DNA of 64,000 nucleotides from Mugil cephalus (Eukaryota; Chordata; Actinopteri; Mugiliformes; Mugilidae), in assembly GCF_022458985.1 (NCBI RefSeq), contig NC_061789.1:9338357-9402356 (forward strand), given 5' to 3'. Shown in pieces: positions 1 through 12,520 of this stretch; positions within the stretch are counted from its first letter, which is position 1, and each line of letters opens with the position of its first letter. A program made the translations under genes and the position numbers. The notes beneath the pieces were generated by a model. It did not search any database, was not told the DNA's origin, and worked only from the letters and a program-made list of their open reading frames with translations.

Positions 1-568
1 CAGGGAAATATGAAAAAAGTGTTTCCATTGCAAGTTTGCAATAAACTTTTATATCAGTACGTCTTAAAAAACACCTCATGAGAGCGTAAAAGTGTTTTAG
101 TTTTAGATATTTGAGAGGTTTTTCAAAATGTGGGCGTTTCCATTACCAGATTTTTACCAGATATTTAAAAATTTCAGTCAAGTTCATTTAATCATTTTTG
201 AGGATAAATTTTACAAATCTTGCTATTGTTTCCTCTAGTTTTTTCCTTGTATTTTTTTTTTTATATATAACGTGGCCCTAAATTACAGGATAAAACAAAA
301 AAGTTAGGTCCCCTTTAGGCTTCCATACGTCATTCATCATCGCTTCATGAAGGACCAAATAAATAACGTGACCCAGTGCAAAGTTAGTTTATCTGATGAT
401 ACACAATGTCCAACTTTTGTCTCAATTAATTAAATGTAAGGAGTCGGTACGTAATAATGGGAGCAATTTAGGTTCTTGATATTCTTGTTTTGCTGCTAAA
501 TACAAGCGAATTCTTAGTAGACTGTGAGGGTTTCTGAGAAATTACTCATGAAATATTAATTTGTTTCA
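1..568. other. AT-rich non-coding sequence, no gene seen
   Basis: No supported coding sequence. The first 200 bases repeat short phrases such as gtttccatt (near 24 and 136), which suggests an old interspersed repeat, but I cannot define its ends. The last bases (about 553-569) look like an intron 3' end, with a short T-rich stretch then cag at 567-569. Confidence 0.4.
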
Positions 569-569
569 G

Positions 570-1670
570 CATCTACGAGTGCGTCCGAGGGGGCGTCAGT
601 CCCAGCTCTGAGTCCGCATGAAGTGTGAGGAGCCAGAGAAGACGGAGGGAGGGAGGGAGAACCGCCGCGGGCCGGGCTGAAGAGGCCAAAACCAGCGGCT
701 GAACCCCCACCGACGGCAAGACACTCCAGCACGACTTCAGAACCCAACAACGCGGCTTCAACAAATCCACATCACCACAGCTCCCGGGCGACTGATTGAT
801 CACGTTTTAATGCCAAAGCCCCCCCAAAGAAAAAAACAGTGTCCCACCGTCTCTTCTCTGCAGGGTTCAGCGGCGGGAGGCGTCGACTCAGCCGCGACCC
901 GAGGACTCTTTGGATGATAAGTCACAGAAGTCTCTATGAGAAATGCTCTGCCAAATAAATAAAAGTCTGCTCCTCTTTTTTTTTTTTCCCTCCTGTGTTA
1001 ACTCTTAACAGCAGGTGTTGTTGGGGGAGCTGCATGACTGAGTCCACAACACACACAGCTGCTGTAAACCTTGTTAAATCTCCTCCCTGACCTCTTTTGT
1101 ACCCCCGCTCTCAGAGTCACTCCACGGACTGCATGTAACGGAGGACGCGTTTGCTTGGAAAGGCGTTTAAAGAGTCTCCTCTCTCTCAAACGTTGAGCAG
1201 AAGAGTAGAAGAAAGAGGAAAAAAGCAAAACATCAGCAGTGTCCCTTTCCCATCATTGCTAACTCTCCCCCGTGTCTTTACCCATTCATAAAAAGGCACG
1301 AAGCGAAAGGTTTTAAAGGTGTCGGACACGAGCGGCGCTAAAGCTTCATCTGCAGCTTCATCTGCAGCTTCCCATCACTGCATGGTTCATGTTTGCGACT
1401 CCCGTGTCCGGGAGGGAGGGGTGTGGGGGCGGCTCCGGCTACATGAGCTCGTATTTTGGTAGTCGCAGAGCAGTAGGCAGTAGGCTACATGTGGAGCATT
1501 GATTTTATTTGTACAGACGGCAGCAAGTTAAAAAAAAAAAAAAAAGCCTAAAAAAAAAAAAAGAGAGAAAATTTAAAACATGTCCTGTAATTCAGCCAGA
1601 TTGCATCTTTGGTGTGGCCTCGAATTCTTTCTGTTACTGTTTTATATTAAAGGAATAACTTATAACTGGA
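570..1670 (+). other. Possible terminal exon and 3' UTR of an unidentified + strand gene
   Basis: A splice-acceptor-like tttgtttcag ends at 569 and the sequence turns abruptly GC-rich after it. Reading on from there, one frame gives about 16 codons ending GVSPSSESA-stop near 622; another gives about 19 codons ending ALSPHEV-stop. I recognise neither. A second acceptor-like site (tctctgcag, about 863) precedes another GC-rich block. Polyadenylation-like signals on the + strand are aataaa near 955-961 followed by a T-rich tract, and attaaa near 1646 followed by a GT/T-rich tract. No family match supports the frame, so strand and exon status are inference. It could also be non-coding RNA or a chance GC island. 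Confidence 0.3.
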
Positions 1671-1715
1671 GCTGGAGTCGTGTGTCTTTTATTTATATTG
1701 TTTTTTGTTTGTATG

Positions 1716-2552
1716 TACACCAATCAGCCATGACATTATAACCACCAGCCGGAGAGGTAAATAACAGTTACCATCTTGTGACAATCAGTGCGTTTACATG
1801 CGCAGCTTAATGGAGCTATGCTCGATATTAAACTTTCTGAATGCCGTCCTTGTCCCAGTTTACGTGCAGCGGAGAAAATCGAATAACTGACGGGAACATG
1901 TCCTCCTCCTCTACACTAGGTGGCGATATGTGTCTAATTAATACCACGTTGATACGGCCCCCTTCCCAGTGGACCTATTACATCATATAATAAACAAGAG
2001 TCTTCATGTTTCAGACCAACATTTCAAACTACAACCAAATGGATAATAGTTCAGCTTTTTTCAACGTCGTACGTAATGTGTTTTGCTCTGTTTACCGTCG
2101 TCTTCCGTGACCGTCTTTCTTGGATGTTTCTGTTCCAGGGTCATACGCCAGCGCAGCAATTGTGGAGCATGCGCACACGCGTTATCCAGTTAAAGTCCGA
2201 TTAAGGCGTATACATGGCCGAGAAAATCGACTTCCAGAGCAGAGCAGAGATTAGTCGGGGTAATGTGTTTACATCCACTTAAATTGTCCAGTTAAAGTCG
2301 GATTAAGGCAATAATTAGTTTTTTTCACGTGCATGTGAACGTACTGAATGTTACTTAGACATGTAGCACCCACCTAAACCACATCTAACACCCCCACCCC
2401 ATAGCAATGACTCTCCTTGATGGCAGCAACCACAAAAACTAAAAAAAAAAAAAAAACACAAGGTGTTGACCCGGCCTCCAATGCAGAATAGCTTTGGAGG
2501 CACAAGGGAGACCTACAGGCAGGTGGTCATAATGTTATGCCTGATCAGCGTG
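1716..2552. mobile_element. Non-autonomous TIR DNA element (outer), about 837 bp
   Basis: The left end (1716-1747) and the reverse complement of the right end (2521-2552) share about 30 bp with the pattern ac-c-gatcag-cat-acattat-accacc. The same ends occur at 37,970-38,436, so this is a family. The right half also shares the phrase ggtgttgacc-ggcc-ccaa with the other copy in the opposite orientation. No transposase is seen. The element is interrupted by another element at 1,786-2,345. Confidence 0.7.
1786..2345. mobile_element. MITE nested inside the 1,716-2,552 element, about 560 bp
   Basis: The left end cagtgcgtttacatgc and the reverse complement of the right end cagtacgttcacatgcacg are inverted repeats. 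AAT flanks both sides, compatible with a 3-bp target duplication. Internal direct repeats gttaaagtc-gattaaggc occur near 2190 and 2290. The ends resemble a common fish MITE (from memory); no ORF is visible. Confidence 0.6.
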
Positions 2553-3085
2553 ACTCTTGGATAAACTGCTTAAAGTAGAGGAGTTATGATGAGCTAAGAA
2601 TGGATTCAACTCAGACTTGAGTTTCTTTTTTTTGTCTCTGATCTTTGTAAAACCTCTGGGGAGTGGGGTAGTATTTATGTAAAAAACAAAAAAGAAATGT
2701 TTTCCTCTCGGCAAATATATCATCTAATCCTTTAGTTTAATTAGTTAAATGTTCTTCCATACAGAAAAAGAAACGAAAGCAAAGACCTGTCTACAGCAGT
2801 TCACGTAAAGCTGTTAAAACTAGACGAACCTCTTTAGACCATCGATCATTCAGGGCTCCACATTTCACTGTTGTCTTTATATATATATATATGTACACAG
2901 ATACATTAAAAAAAAAAAAAAAACAGGTGAGTGTTCGTGTTTGAGCACATATCTCAGGGCTGATTTGTGTGTGTTGAATCCTAAACTGTGCAGGTGCATG
3001 TCCGTTCAGCTTACTGCGGAGTAAAGAAAAAAGGTCCCACTCTAAATACGAGGGTTCAACGAGGACAGTCCACCGGTCTGAGGGA
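2553..3085 (-). other. Probable rrn3 3' UTR
   Basis: The stretch lies directly downstream of the rrn3 stop codon (3086-3088, minus strand). It holds a short TA microsatellite at about 2878-2892 and two A/T homopolymers. No further exon is seen. The polyadenylation site is not clear; an attaaa-like signal on the minus strand lies near 2745. Confidence 0.4.
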
Positions 3086-6000
3086 CTAGAACGGCCTCTG
3101 GAGGATGCAGGGGGGCGAACCCACGCTGCTCGGGTTGAGGAGGTTCGACTCGTAAGAGCTGGGCGTCATTCCCACGATGCCGTCGTTCTGCGGCGTCTCC
3201 CCCCTCAGGAAGTCGTCCTCGTCCTCCCTCGAGCTCTGACACACGGGAACAAACACAGTCAGGGCATCAAATAGAACATTTAGATATTTTTTTGGTGTGT
3301 TTGGCCACGAGTAATTTCCCATCAACTCACCTGTTGGGCTGTTTTTGTGGGAGGCAACTCTGTGTCTGCAAGTTCCTCCCAGACCTGGTACAGAGGCTCA
3401 ATCAGCTGACCTGACCTGTAAACATGTTTATGGTTGTTTTTATTGTGTAGTTTAAGCTTCCTTGTCCAGACTAGTTGGGTCAACCCTCAGGTGGAGGCAA
3501 GTCTCTCCGGTTTGTGCCATGTTCGTGTTTAAATGTGAGAATAACGGTGCGGCCGTACCTCTTGAGGACGTAGGGGTCGAAGGGGAAGAAGCTGTCCAGT
3601 GGGTTTGTGTTGGTGCTGATGCAGTCTCCACCTCCGGAGCTGCGCACCACCGGCAGCGCCAGGCGGTTGTTCCTCTCGATGATGGTGTAGCAGAACACCA
3701 CTTGATACTTCCTGCAACAGAAAAATACAGCTGTAGACGACCAGGAGGACGAGGAAACAACTTACACGCACAACAGACGCACAGCAGTTTGGCATTGAAA
3801 CAAAAAATATGTATGGAGCTTTGGTGCGTTTACTTGGGAGGTTGCAGAACTTTTACTTTTAAATGACAGTTTTGCATCTTAAGTTCTTTCAGACAGCAGG
3901 AACTTTTTTTAATAGTTCCTGCAACTTTTGGCAAAACAGGAGCCGAGAACTTGTGTAGATCTTAGATTTTTACGATCCTTTTTTTTCCCGGATTTTTCGA
4001 GCACAAGAGGAACTGAGAGCGGCCACCATCCATTATTTAAAAAGAAAGATCGGTAAAACTAGCTGTTTGCCATGCACGTATAGTTCTTGATGTTAGGAGT
4101 AGAAAGATTTAGAAAGGTTTACTTGAGCCTGTTTGTGAGTGTCGTTATAATACAGACTGGCTGTTTATTACCTGACTTCCTGTTGGTGGCGTGAATGCAA
4201 AGAAAATTGGGAAGTTCCCAGAACATCTTGATCTTACAGTTCTTCTTGTACCAGCAGATACATAAAAACTAGAGATTGACTAATATAAGGGGCTGATATT
4301 TGTGGTTTTTACTGGTATCGGTTAAATTCAGACATCTAACATTTGTTATTTTCATCATGTAAATGAAGGGAGAAAAGGCAAACTCCAAATATTGGCTCAG
4401 AAAAATTAGCAGCAGGTATCGGCGAAGGCTGATGTAAAAAAAAAAATTTTTTTTAAATAACGGTATCGGCCCTAAAAAATCCATATCGTTCGATCTCTAA
4501 CAGAAACCTTCAGATAAATACAACAAGCAGTATTTGATATGGTACCTGGTGATGGCAGCAAACATGCTGGTGACTGAGGGCAGGCAGACTTTCAGAGGGT
4601 TCAGCTGACACATCACCACCCGCTCCAGGTTCAAACTCTGCAGGTACTCGAGTCCTGACACCAAACAAACACACTGATGTTACTTTTCGATGCTCAGACG
4701 TGTTGCTGTGTGTCACTTGCCACTTGTTCGGATGTGCACTCTTTCTACCTTTCTTCATGTTGGCCTCCAGCATGGCCCTGTGTCTGAAGATGAGCGTGTA
4801 GAAGACGGACTGGCAGGCCGTGTAGAAGGGCCCGTGCAGGCTGGTGTCGCAGCACACCTGTTTGCCGCTGCTGTCCTGGCTGTCGATGTAGCCGTGGATC
4901 CAGGAGATCAGCAAATCCAAACAGGCCCGCACGGTCCTGAGAAGAGGCGGACGCCGGATCAGAACAAGAGCTTGAAATAAAGGAAAACACGCTGCGCCGT
5001 CGACTTTCATCTGTTTTCAACTCACACCACGGGGACGAACTTGGCCCGGGCCAGGAAGCTTCCCAGGTACACAGCGGCAGCCTGGCGGATGACGGGAGGC
5101 TGAGAGGGGTTCTGCAGGATCTTCCACAGGTGATCAAGGAAGGCCTCGGCTAGGGCCTGTGGTACAGAATAAAGAAAACACAGAACGTAAAGCACACCAG
5201 AAACATGACATTAGAATTGGATTTTAAATTAGAATTCACATATTTATTGACATATTCTAGCAAACAACACAATATAAGGGTTATTTCAGCACTACTTTAC
5301 ATTTTTAAAGATTTATGAGCTATTAAAAACATTAGACTAAAAAGATTTATTGTCATAAAACACCTTTTAGCATAGTCATTAGTAATGTATCATATTGGTT
5401 TTCAAATTTGAATACATTTCTCGAGGACATGATATAAACCCTTACGCAGACGATGAACTCAATTATCCTCTTGATAAACCTTTTAACTTGTATTTAATGG
5501 CTTAATCATAAAAAAAAAAAATGTTTGTTTGGAAGGATCTGAAGCAAGACGGCAGATCAGCAGTTACCGGAAACATTTCATTTATGTTACTGCTGCACGC
5601 TTTAACCTGAATCTGCTTTATTTCCAGCCACAACGGCGCAAGTTGCACTGACCAGTCTGAAGCTGCAGATGTAGAAGAGCGTGTACTGGACGTGACAGGA
5701 TGCGTAAGTGGGCAGAATGAGCTTGTCAAACACACTCAGCAAATCTTTGTACAGCTCCTTGGTCCTTTCCACGTGAAGAGAGCCTGAGAGAGAAAACAGA
5801 GAGAAAACCACTCGAGAGGATGATTCATAACTAAAAAAAAAATAGCTGATCTGATCTACAATCATCATTGTATGGCTCTATGGCCGTAACATTCACATTT
5901 CTAATTCTAAATCACAGACAGGTAATAATAAAATCAATCCTTGAGAAATACCTCCAGTCATATTGTGGCTTTGAGATTCTTTTAGATCTTGTTTTCCTCA

Positions 6001-9000
6001 GTCAAATCTTACATTAGTTAGTATCATGTTTAAAGAGGCTGTAGTAAAAGCTAAGCTCTTCATGTACCGTTGTCGTGACAGACGTCCTTGATGTACGCCA
6101 GCAGCACGGCCATGAGGCTGTCCAGCCTCTCGGCCACCGGATGAGCCATCGACGTCTTCCCGGCAGGCTTATCTGCTGACATGTCCTCGTCCTGACGGAG
6201 GACAAGAGGAGAGTCAGTCCTCCAAACTTCCATTTCTTCTACAATTATAGAAATCTGAAAAATCTCATCCTAGGAGGTTCTGGCTGTTACCATGTCAAAG
6301 AGTCCCTCTTCAGTGTGTTCCTCTGTCCTCTGGTTCTCGACTGCATTTTCTTCTGCCTCCTCGATGTCCGCTCGGGACGCACTCACCTAGAAAACATGTG
6401 GACTGACGTGTTAAAAGATACAAGAAAAGAGACTGTATCCACCTTCCGAGTCCCTGTTACTTTCAAAAGCCACATTTCCATTTTCCCTGGGAACCAGGAA
6501 CCTAAACGTACATCAATGAGTTCCCCCAGCCGGGAACTATAATGAACCTCGTGGAAATTATACTACCTTCATAAAGTTCCACTTGTTGGGTGCTGCATTT
6601 AAAAAGTGAAGGGACTTTGAGGGTGGGGCTCGCAGTGTTTGACTGGTGGAGTACTCACTGCAGTTTTTCCTCACAGTCAGTCACTGTGTAGTAGTACTTT
6701 AGTCAACTACATTAACTTACTTACTACCTACTAGATTTAGCCATTTGGATGCTTTAAAATTATTTTATTCCCAGCATTGACTCAATAAATTGCAGTGATG
6801 TCTGTAGTCTTGTGCATTGCTGCCACCTACTGGACTGGAGTGAGGAGGATGATGACGTAGTCACGTGTAAAATAAATTCTTATACTACAGCAAAGTAACT
6901 CAGTGGAATCAAAGACAACCAATGATCTAAAGGAACCAGAACTTTAAAGCTTTTCTGACTAAAGCTTTAAAAGTTCCTGGTTGTTTGGGAGTAAATGCAG
7001 CTAAAGTTAAACATAAACCTTAGACTTTATTGGCCATTTAAAGTTGTGATGCGGGGCAGTAGAATAATATGGAGCTGTAGCACTCACGTCCAGTTTGAGC
7101 ACCTTCCCGATGATCACCTCCAGCACGTCTCGTCTAATTGATGGTATGTACACCGTCACCCTCAGGAGGTTGTGGACGTAACACTCCTGTAAACAAGCAT
7201 CAACATAAGTGCGGTTAATACTGCGAATACACAACAATACTCACGGCACGGAAGATGTTGCAATAAAACTGCTGCGTAATTATTGCAAAAATCAAACAAA
7301 TTAATATGAATTCAGTCAATGTCTAATCCGTCAACGAAAATCTGTTTTCTGACTCCTGTGAAGTCATCGACATTAATTTATTCACCATTTAATGATGGTT
7401 GAAAGGTATCCTTTGCATGTGATGACAGTCAGCCTGAATGAGATCCTTAATAAACAATTTGTACCTGATACTAAAATCTAGTTTGTATCCAGTAAATCTA
7501 TCTGGATCAGATAATGCAAAGTGAAAAAGCATGTGAGTAAAGTCGGACACACTGTGATGAGATCTCAGCAGGTTTAAGTTCACTACTGCACCAAAGTAGC
7601 ACATTTTAATAAATCTTAAGGTTACACACATGGAGAGATGTCATTTTCCTGATCGCTTGTTCATGTTTGCCTCGGTTTCCTCTTACCAGTGTTCTGGAGG
7701 ATTTCTGTACGAACGGGAAGTTGTCCTGCAGAATCGGCATCAGGAAGCGACTCGTGCTAAAACAAGAGAACAAATATTTATAGTCACATGTTAACTACAA
7801 TATTAGGTTGGTGTTACAACTCGGTGTATAGACACAAAATCACAAGAAAACATAAAGTTCAAGTAAATTTAATATGTATTTTAAGTTGTTTTAGTCATTT
7901 ATAAGTAGTTATGACACATTAAGTCATGTATTGATGGATTAGACACAGTTTGCAGATATGGTCAATAGTTAAAGAGAGAATGAGAGGAACACTTTTCAAC
8001 AACGTAGATTTCCTTCCAGAGAGGAGGCAACGAAGGGCAATGAAGCAGGTCGTCAGTGCAAGTGATTAATAAAACAAACTCTAACACTTTGAACTAAGGC
8101 TCATTACATGACTAAGAGAGTAAAACATAAAAATAAAAATATCACACGGCAGATGACTTACGATGGGACATATCTGGTGATGAGCTGTAGCGCCTGGTGA
8201 CACTGATTGAAGTTTCTGGGAAGATCTAAAACAATAAATGAATAAAAAAGAAAATAAATGAAATCAAAGGAGCTGTATGGTGTCAATTCATCTGCATTTA
8301 ATGTCAGAATAAAATGTGATGATTGGAAGCCATTCACACTAACATCCCTCCAGAATACAAAAATAAAAAGCTGCTCACTCTCATCTTCATCATCTGAATC
8401 AGAGATGTCCACTCCTCCTTCACAGATGGTCACTCTCTCTGAAAAACAAAACACAGCCACATATTTTAAGGCTCTGACGCCACCTGATTTAATTTACGAT
8501 TATTCAGGCGTCAGTCGGAGGGAGCGTACTGGGAGTAAAGTGGGACACCACCATCTTGAGGCAGGCGCACAGGTAGACCGTCTGAGCCGACACCAGGTTA
8601 CTGAGGAAGGCCATGTACTCCTCCACCACGGCCTGGCTCCGACCCACCCACGGAAGCCGCTGGAAACAAAAAAATCACACACACACACACAGATTCACCA
8701 TGGAGGCACAATCTCAGTCTCCACTGCTGCACCTAAATGTTGAAAAACTACAAAACAAGCCTCTGCGCCGCCTCCATACTCACCAAGATGGTATAAATAA
8801 GTCGTTCGTGGTCCTTGGTGAGCTGGCTCACACAAGCCCGAAACTCCTGCAGCCAGCTGATGATCTGAGCATCCTGTAGAGAGGAGGAAATCAAAGCTGC
8901 ATAACAAAGGCTTCAGGTTTTCACACGGATCACAGGTGGATGCTTTACTGTACCTTTATCTCAGGATCAGCCAGCTGATGTTGCAGCAGCTCGTAACCAC

Positions 9001-9621
9001 TCGAGTCTCCCTTTAAAGAAGGAACAGACGCAGCATAATTAGCCAAATGAGATGAATTACATCGCCTATTCGTCAGGAAAACGCACCGTGTCTCAAAGCT
9101 AAAATCATGTCTTTGGATGTGGTGGAACAGGATCATTCACATCATGTAGGTTTGTACAGTTTACCTATTGACACTGACGAGCCCTTACTAGGGCTGTTTA
9201 CTGTTTTTGCTGTTAAGTTTAAGAAGGTGTGTAAAGTATGTAGGGTCCAGGGAGAGGCATCCTTTCAGTATTTTGGTGCAATGCAATCAAAATAAGTGAG
9301 CGTGCCTTTAAAACAAAGACTTTAAAACAATCATTTGGCTGTTTATTGTTAAAACACATTTAATTATTATATAACAAATGGATTACGGCATTTTTGACAT
9401 TTTACAGCCAGTGACACGTTCCTTTGTGTCTGTGTTGTCTTCTGTGACGTTGACTCCTTTAAAATGCTCATGTCAATAGTAAACTTTTAATTTTCAGCAC
9501 AGTTTAACTCAACGACATCACTCACCTGCCTATATTTCTCAAGTGTCTCCTCAACGCTGCCCCCAAACCTGACAATCTTCGCAGGTGGAGTGTTCAAAAA
9601 CTCCCGACTCTCTATCTCCAT
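3086..9621 (-). CDS. rrn3: RRN3 / TIF-IA, RNA polymerase I-specific initiation factor
   Basis: RRN3 bridges RNA polymerase I and the promoter-bound SL1 complex in the nucleolus, so rRNA synthesis depends on it. Coding exons (minus): 9526-9621, 8954-9010, 8784-8873, 8530-8659, 8379-8438, 8162-8225, 7687-7756, 7088-7186, 6291-6386, 6068-6191, 5653-5783, 5026-5156, 4749-4936, 4546-4654, 3559-3711, 3331-3415, 3086-3235. They join in one frame to 610 codons (human 651). Strong family matches are SQAVVEEYMAFLSNLVSAQT, ECYVHNLLRVTVY, CHVQYTLFYICSF, FCYTIIERNNR and NPLDSFFPFDP. The acidic DISDSDDEDE stretch (about residue 120) corresponds to the human CK2 target region. The start MEIESREFLNTPPAK gives a shorter N terminus than human. 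The end PSSVGSPPCILQRPF keeps the VGSPP motif but not the human terminal SPL. Identification is certain; the exact start is probable. Confidence 0.97.
3820..4235. repeat. Relic repeat in rrn3 intron, ggaac-rich MITE-like
   Basis: The intron between coding exons 3559-3711 and 4546-4654 starts with a tgcgtttactt phrase and many gttcctgca / aggaactttt words in both orientations. Similar word use is seen at 6,469-7,002 and 36,530-36,960. The ends are not sharp. Confidence 0.4.
4269..4499. mobile_element. Short MITE in rrn3 intron, about 230 bp
   Basis: The left end tagagattgactaatat and the reverse complement of the right end tagagatcgaacgatat are inverted repeats. Inside, ggggctgatatt and (reversed) agggccgataccg continue the symmetry. 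It resembles a widespread fish repeat rich in atcggc words. No ORF; the target duplication is unclear. Confidence 0.6.
6469..7002. mobile_element. MITE in rrn3 intron, about 535 bp
   Basis: The left end gccacatttcc...aaccaggaacct and the reverse complement of the right end gctgcatttac...aaccaggaact are imperfect inverted repeats. Inside is gctgccacctactggactgg (about 6829-6848), which recurs almost unchanged near 27,541. A non-coding DNA-transposon relic is the best reading. Confidence 0.5.
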
Positions 9622-9960
9622 ATTCACACAGCCTCCTGAAAATATCAACAACCACCGGCTAACGACTGCTTTTACTCGGCTAAGTTAGCTTTCTTCAAGC
9701 TAAAGAAAAAAAAAACGTCGAGTCGTGGGGGATATTTCGAGCTAGTTTCATCATTAGCCTCGGCTAATATTCAGTCACGGTCTGACATTTAAATAGTAAC
9801 ATTTATTTATTGCACATGTTTGGAGAATAAACTCCGCGACTGCCTTGTCTAGCGCATGTGCGAGCTAGGTTTTCGTAACCGGAAGAGAACCCTGTGTTTA
9901 CGGAAGTGAATCTCGGTGTCGCATTCAAAGACGTCCGGAATAGTCGAATTATGGTGTCAC
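9622..9960 (-). promoter_or_regulatory. rrn3 5' UTR and promoter region
   Basis: The stretch lies just upstream of the rrn3 ATG. It holds two ETS/GABP-like sites (accggaagag 9878-9887, acggaagtg 9900-9908) and an NRF1-like palindrome gcgcatgtgcg (9852-9862), with no TATA box. These motifs are typical of housekeeping promoters. The transcription start itself cannot be read from sequence. Confidence 0.5.
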
Positions 9961-12320
9961 TGGTTCCGTTTGTGCACATGTTAATGAACTTGACTGTGTG
10001 CGGTCAGTACTTCATTATTTATGACCGTAAAATCATCTAGTACACACTGTCCCATGCATTCTGTAAAGTAGACATTCTTTTATTTTAAGTTGTATGTTAT
10101 TTTATTTCTACAAAACCGTGGTTCCTTCTTGATGAAACTTAATAAGACAAATATTGTGCTGGTTAAAACCTTAAGACTTTTTGTTATGTGCCAGTTTGTA
10201 TCGATTTTCTGAAATTATCATTATTAAGATGCCAATGAGACATTTTCAAACCTTGCATACAGATAGCAGAAAATAAATCTAATGACCAAACATGAACATT
10301 TAGTTTCCTTGGAGACAGAAAAGAACACAAAAACAAACCCATCAGATGTATAAGCACTATTTAACACAAGTGGATTAAAAATAAAACAGATGCCTTCATT
10401 ATATTATCTAACAGTGACTACTTATTTTGTCACTTTGGGGAGTTTAGCATGCCTCCTTTGTGTGTATTTTCTGTTTTACTTCCTGCCTCCAGTGTTTTGT
10501 GTCACCTGCATTTTTCAGCCTCTTTACTTTTTTCATTGTGATATTCTGCTTGACAGTTTTAAAACAATTTAATTTAAATAGCATAATAATAAAATAATTT
10601 ATTAATTTCTGGAGTGACACAAATCATCCATGTATATTTAACGTACCATTCATGAGAGACTAAGGGACAAGAAGCTGTTTAGCTTCCTATCAAGTACAGG
10701 ATGACTCATACCTTCAGTGTTTTTATATAGCTACAGTGGACTATTTATGTCCATTGTCTATGTAGTAATACAAAAAAAAAAAAAAACTTTTGGGACATGT
10801 ATTACTGTATTATTCCAGTTGATGTAGTCATGGACTTGCGTTTACTCATCAAATACGTCATAAATTTGGTCATCTACAGCTGGATATGTTGCTTTGCAAC
10901 ATGCTTTATGAAAATGGGAGTTGAAGATAAAAATGAGAAGGAACGGCAGTATCATAAAAGTCAGCTCGTTCCAAAGGTTAGACGCTGAGGCTCCTTATCT
11001 TTATTGGTGGGGATAAGGACACATGCTGCCAGCTCCACCTGTTTTTCCACCGCAGTATTCAGTTCAAAACCAACAGCACCCAGCATAAACATTACATGTT
11101 TATGTTGTTTCTCCCCGTGTAACATGTCTGCTGCTGAATAACTGTGCACAGAAGTATCAGTAAGTCCAACCTAATGAGTAATATCTTAACAGAAATCATG
11201 ACCGTTCCCTGTAGTAAGGTAAGGGTCACAGCATGAAACTGAATCAGTGGGCCGGCCTGGTAGCCTCATCCCAAAACATTTACTGCTGTTATCTCGGCAG
11301 GAGTCGCTTCTGCTCCGTTACCCAAAAGGTGTGTCTGGTTGCTGATTTTATTGTGCTGTGTACGTTTCAATTATTGGATTTTCATTTCTGGTATTAATAA
11401 ATAATGTTACATTTAATGGTATTTGATTGGTGCTGGATGAAGAGGAAGGTACAGTACATCTGGCCTTATTCCACACATACCATTGAGGTCTCTTGTTATA
11501 GAGGTTGGGGTGGATGGATGGGTTCACGAAACACTAGGCTCTAACAGGGAAACAGCTGCTTGTTTTTCACTCTTCAAACCAATAGTCAGATTAGTTTCAC
11601 TTAAACGGGAACCAAGCTATAACATACGTGAAGGATTTCAGTCGTCCCGGGGCTGGTATTGATCAAAGGTTCTCCAATTACAGCCGAGTATTTAGTTATG
11701 TTGTTTTCAGATGGGCACCTTCCTCTTGGGTTCCTAACAGAAACCTAAACTCGTCACCAGACATTTAGAACTAAATAAAACAACTTGAATTAGCGTCAAA
11801 AAATATTCAGAAAACCCAACAAATCCAACTGGTTTTGTCTCAGTAAAACTAAACTCTACCCCAAATTAGGATAATTTCCTAAACTTGGCAGAGGTTTCAT
11901 AGATGTGTTAGCTACTTGTTGTCCAACAAGCAGCTAACACATGTGGCGTAACTCCTGTGGGTTGTAAAGCAAAATTTATGGCTGTAGACTGGGGGACATT
12001 GGACACTGGATGTCCTTTCTTCTCTATTCTAGGTATGTGTACAGGAAGACAGCTAAGAGGCAGTTTGAGGAGCTTGGACAGACACTTTCAATATGTGGTT
12101 AGCATGTTGGTCACCAAGCCCTGCTATGAGCAAAGTGTGAGAATAAAAGTCACTCTTAGAGGTGACTGTTATCACCCATAAATGACCTCACGAGATCATT
12201 ATTCACTGCAGCTTGAAGCCCAGAAATAACTTAACAATTTTCACTTAATTACATCACTGATTTGTTAATATGTGATCTGGCACTTACTAATCGATAGCTG
12301 AGACAATGATGCATTCCTCT
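9961..12320. other. Intergenic, no gene seen
   Basis: AT-rich spacer with homopolymer A near 10,772-10,786. Short open frames here (for example about 10,390-10,572) have no family signal and use AT-rich low-complexity codons. I see no RNA gene. Confidence 0.5.
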
Positions 12321-12321
12321 T

Positions 12322-12520
12322 TGGTTAAAAAATATTTAATCAGGAAGTGTCATCAAAATTCAAGAGTTCTTCAGTGAGAAAGACCTGAGAAAGAACAAAC
12401 TAGACACATTTACTGTGTACACAATATCACAGCAAGGCAATTCAGTCACACAAAACAGACATAACATACATATAAACCAAAGTCACACATAGCAGACAGA
12501 TCAGTTTTACCTTTTCAGTT
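12322..12520. mobile_element. Relic retroelement-like repeat
   Basis: The phrase tatttaatcaggaagtgtcatcaaaattcaagagttcttcag followed by agaaagacctgagaaag resembles, from memory, a common fish repeat (tttaaccaggaagtcccattgagat..., then ...gggagacctggc). It is degraded and has no coding capacity. Confidence 0.35.

Noticed and set aside
10390-10572. 60-codon hydrophobic + frame
   Set aside because: T-rich sequence always gives Phe/Leu/Tyr-rich frames; no start context or neighbour support.
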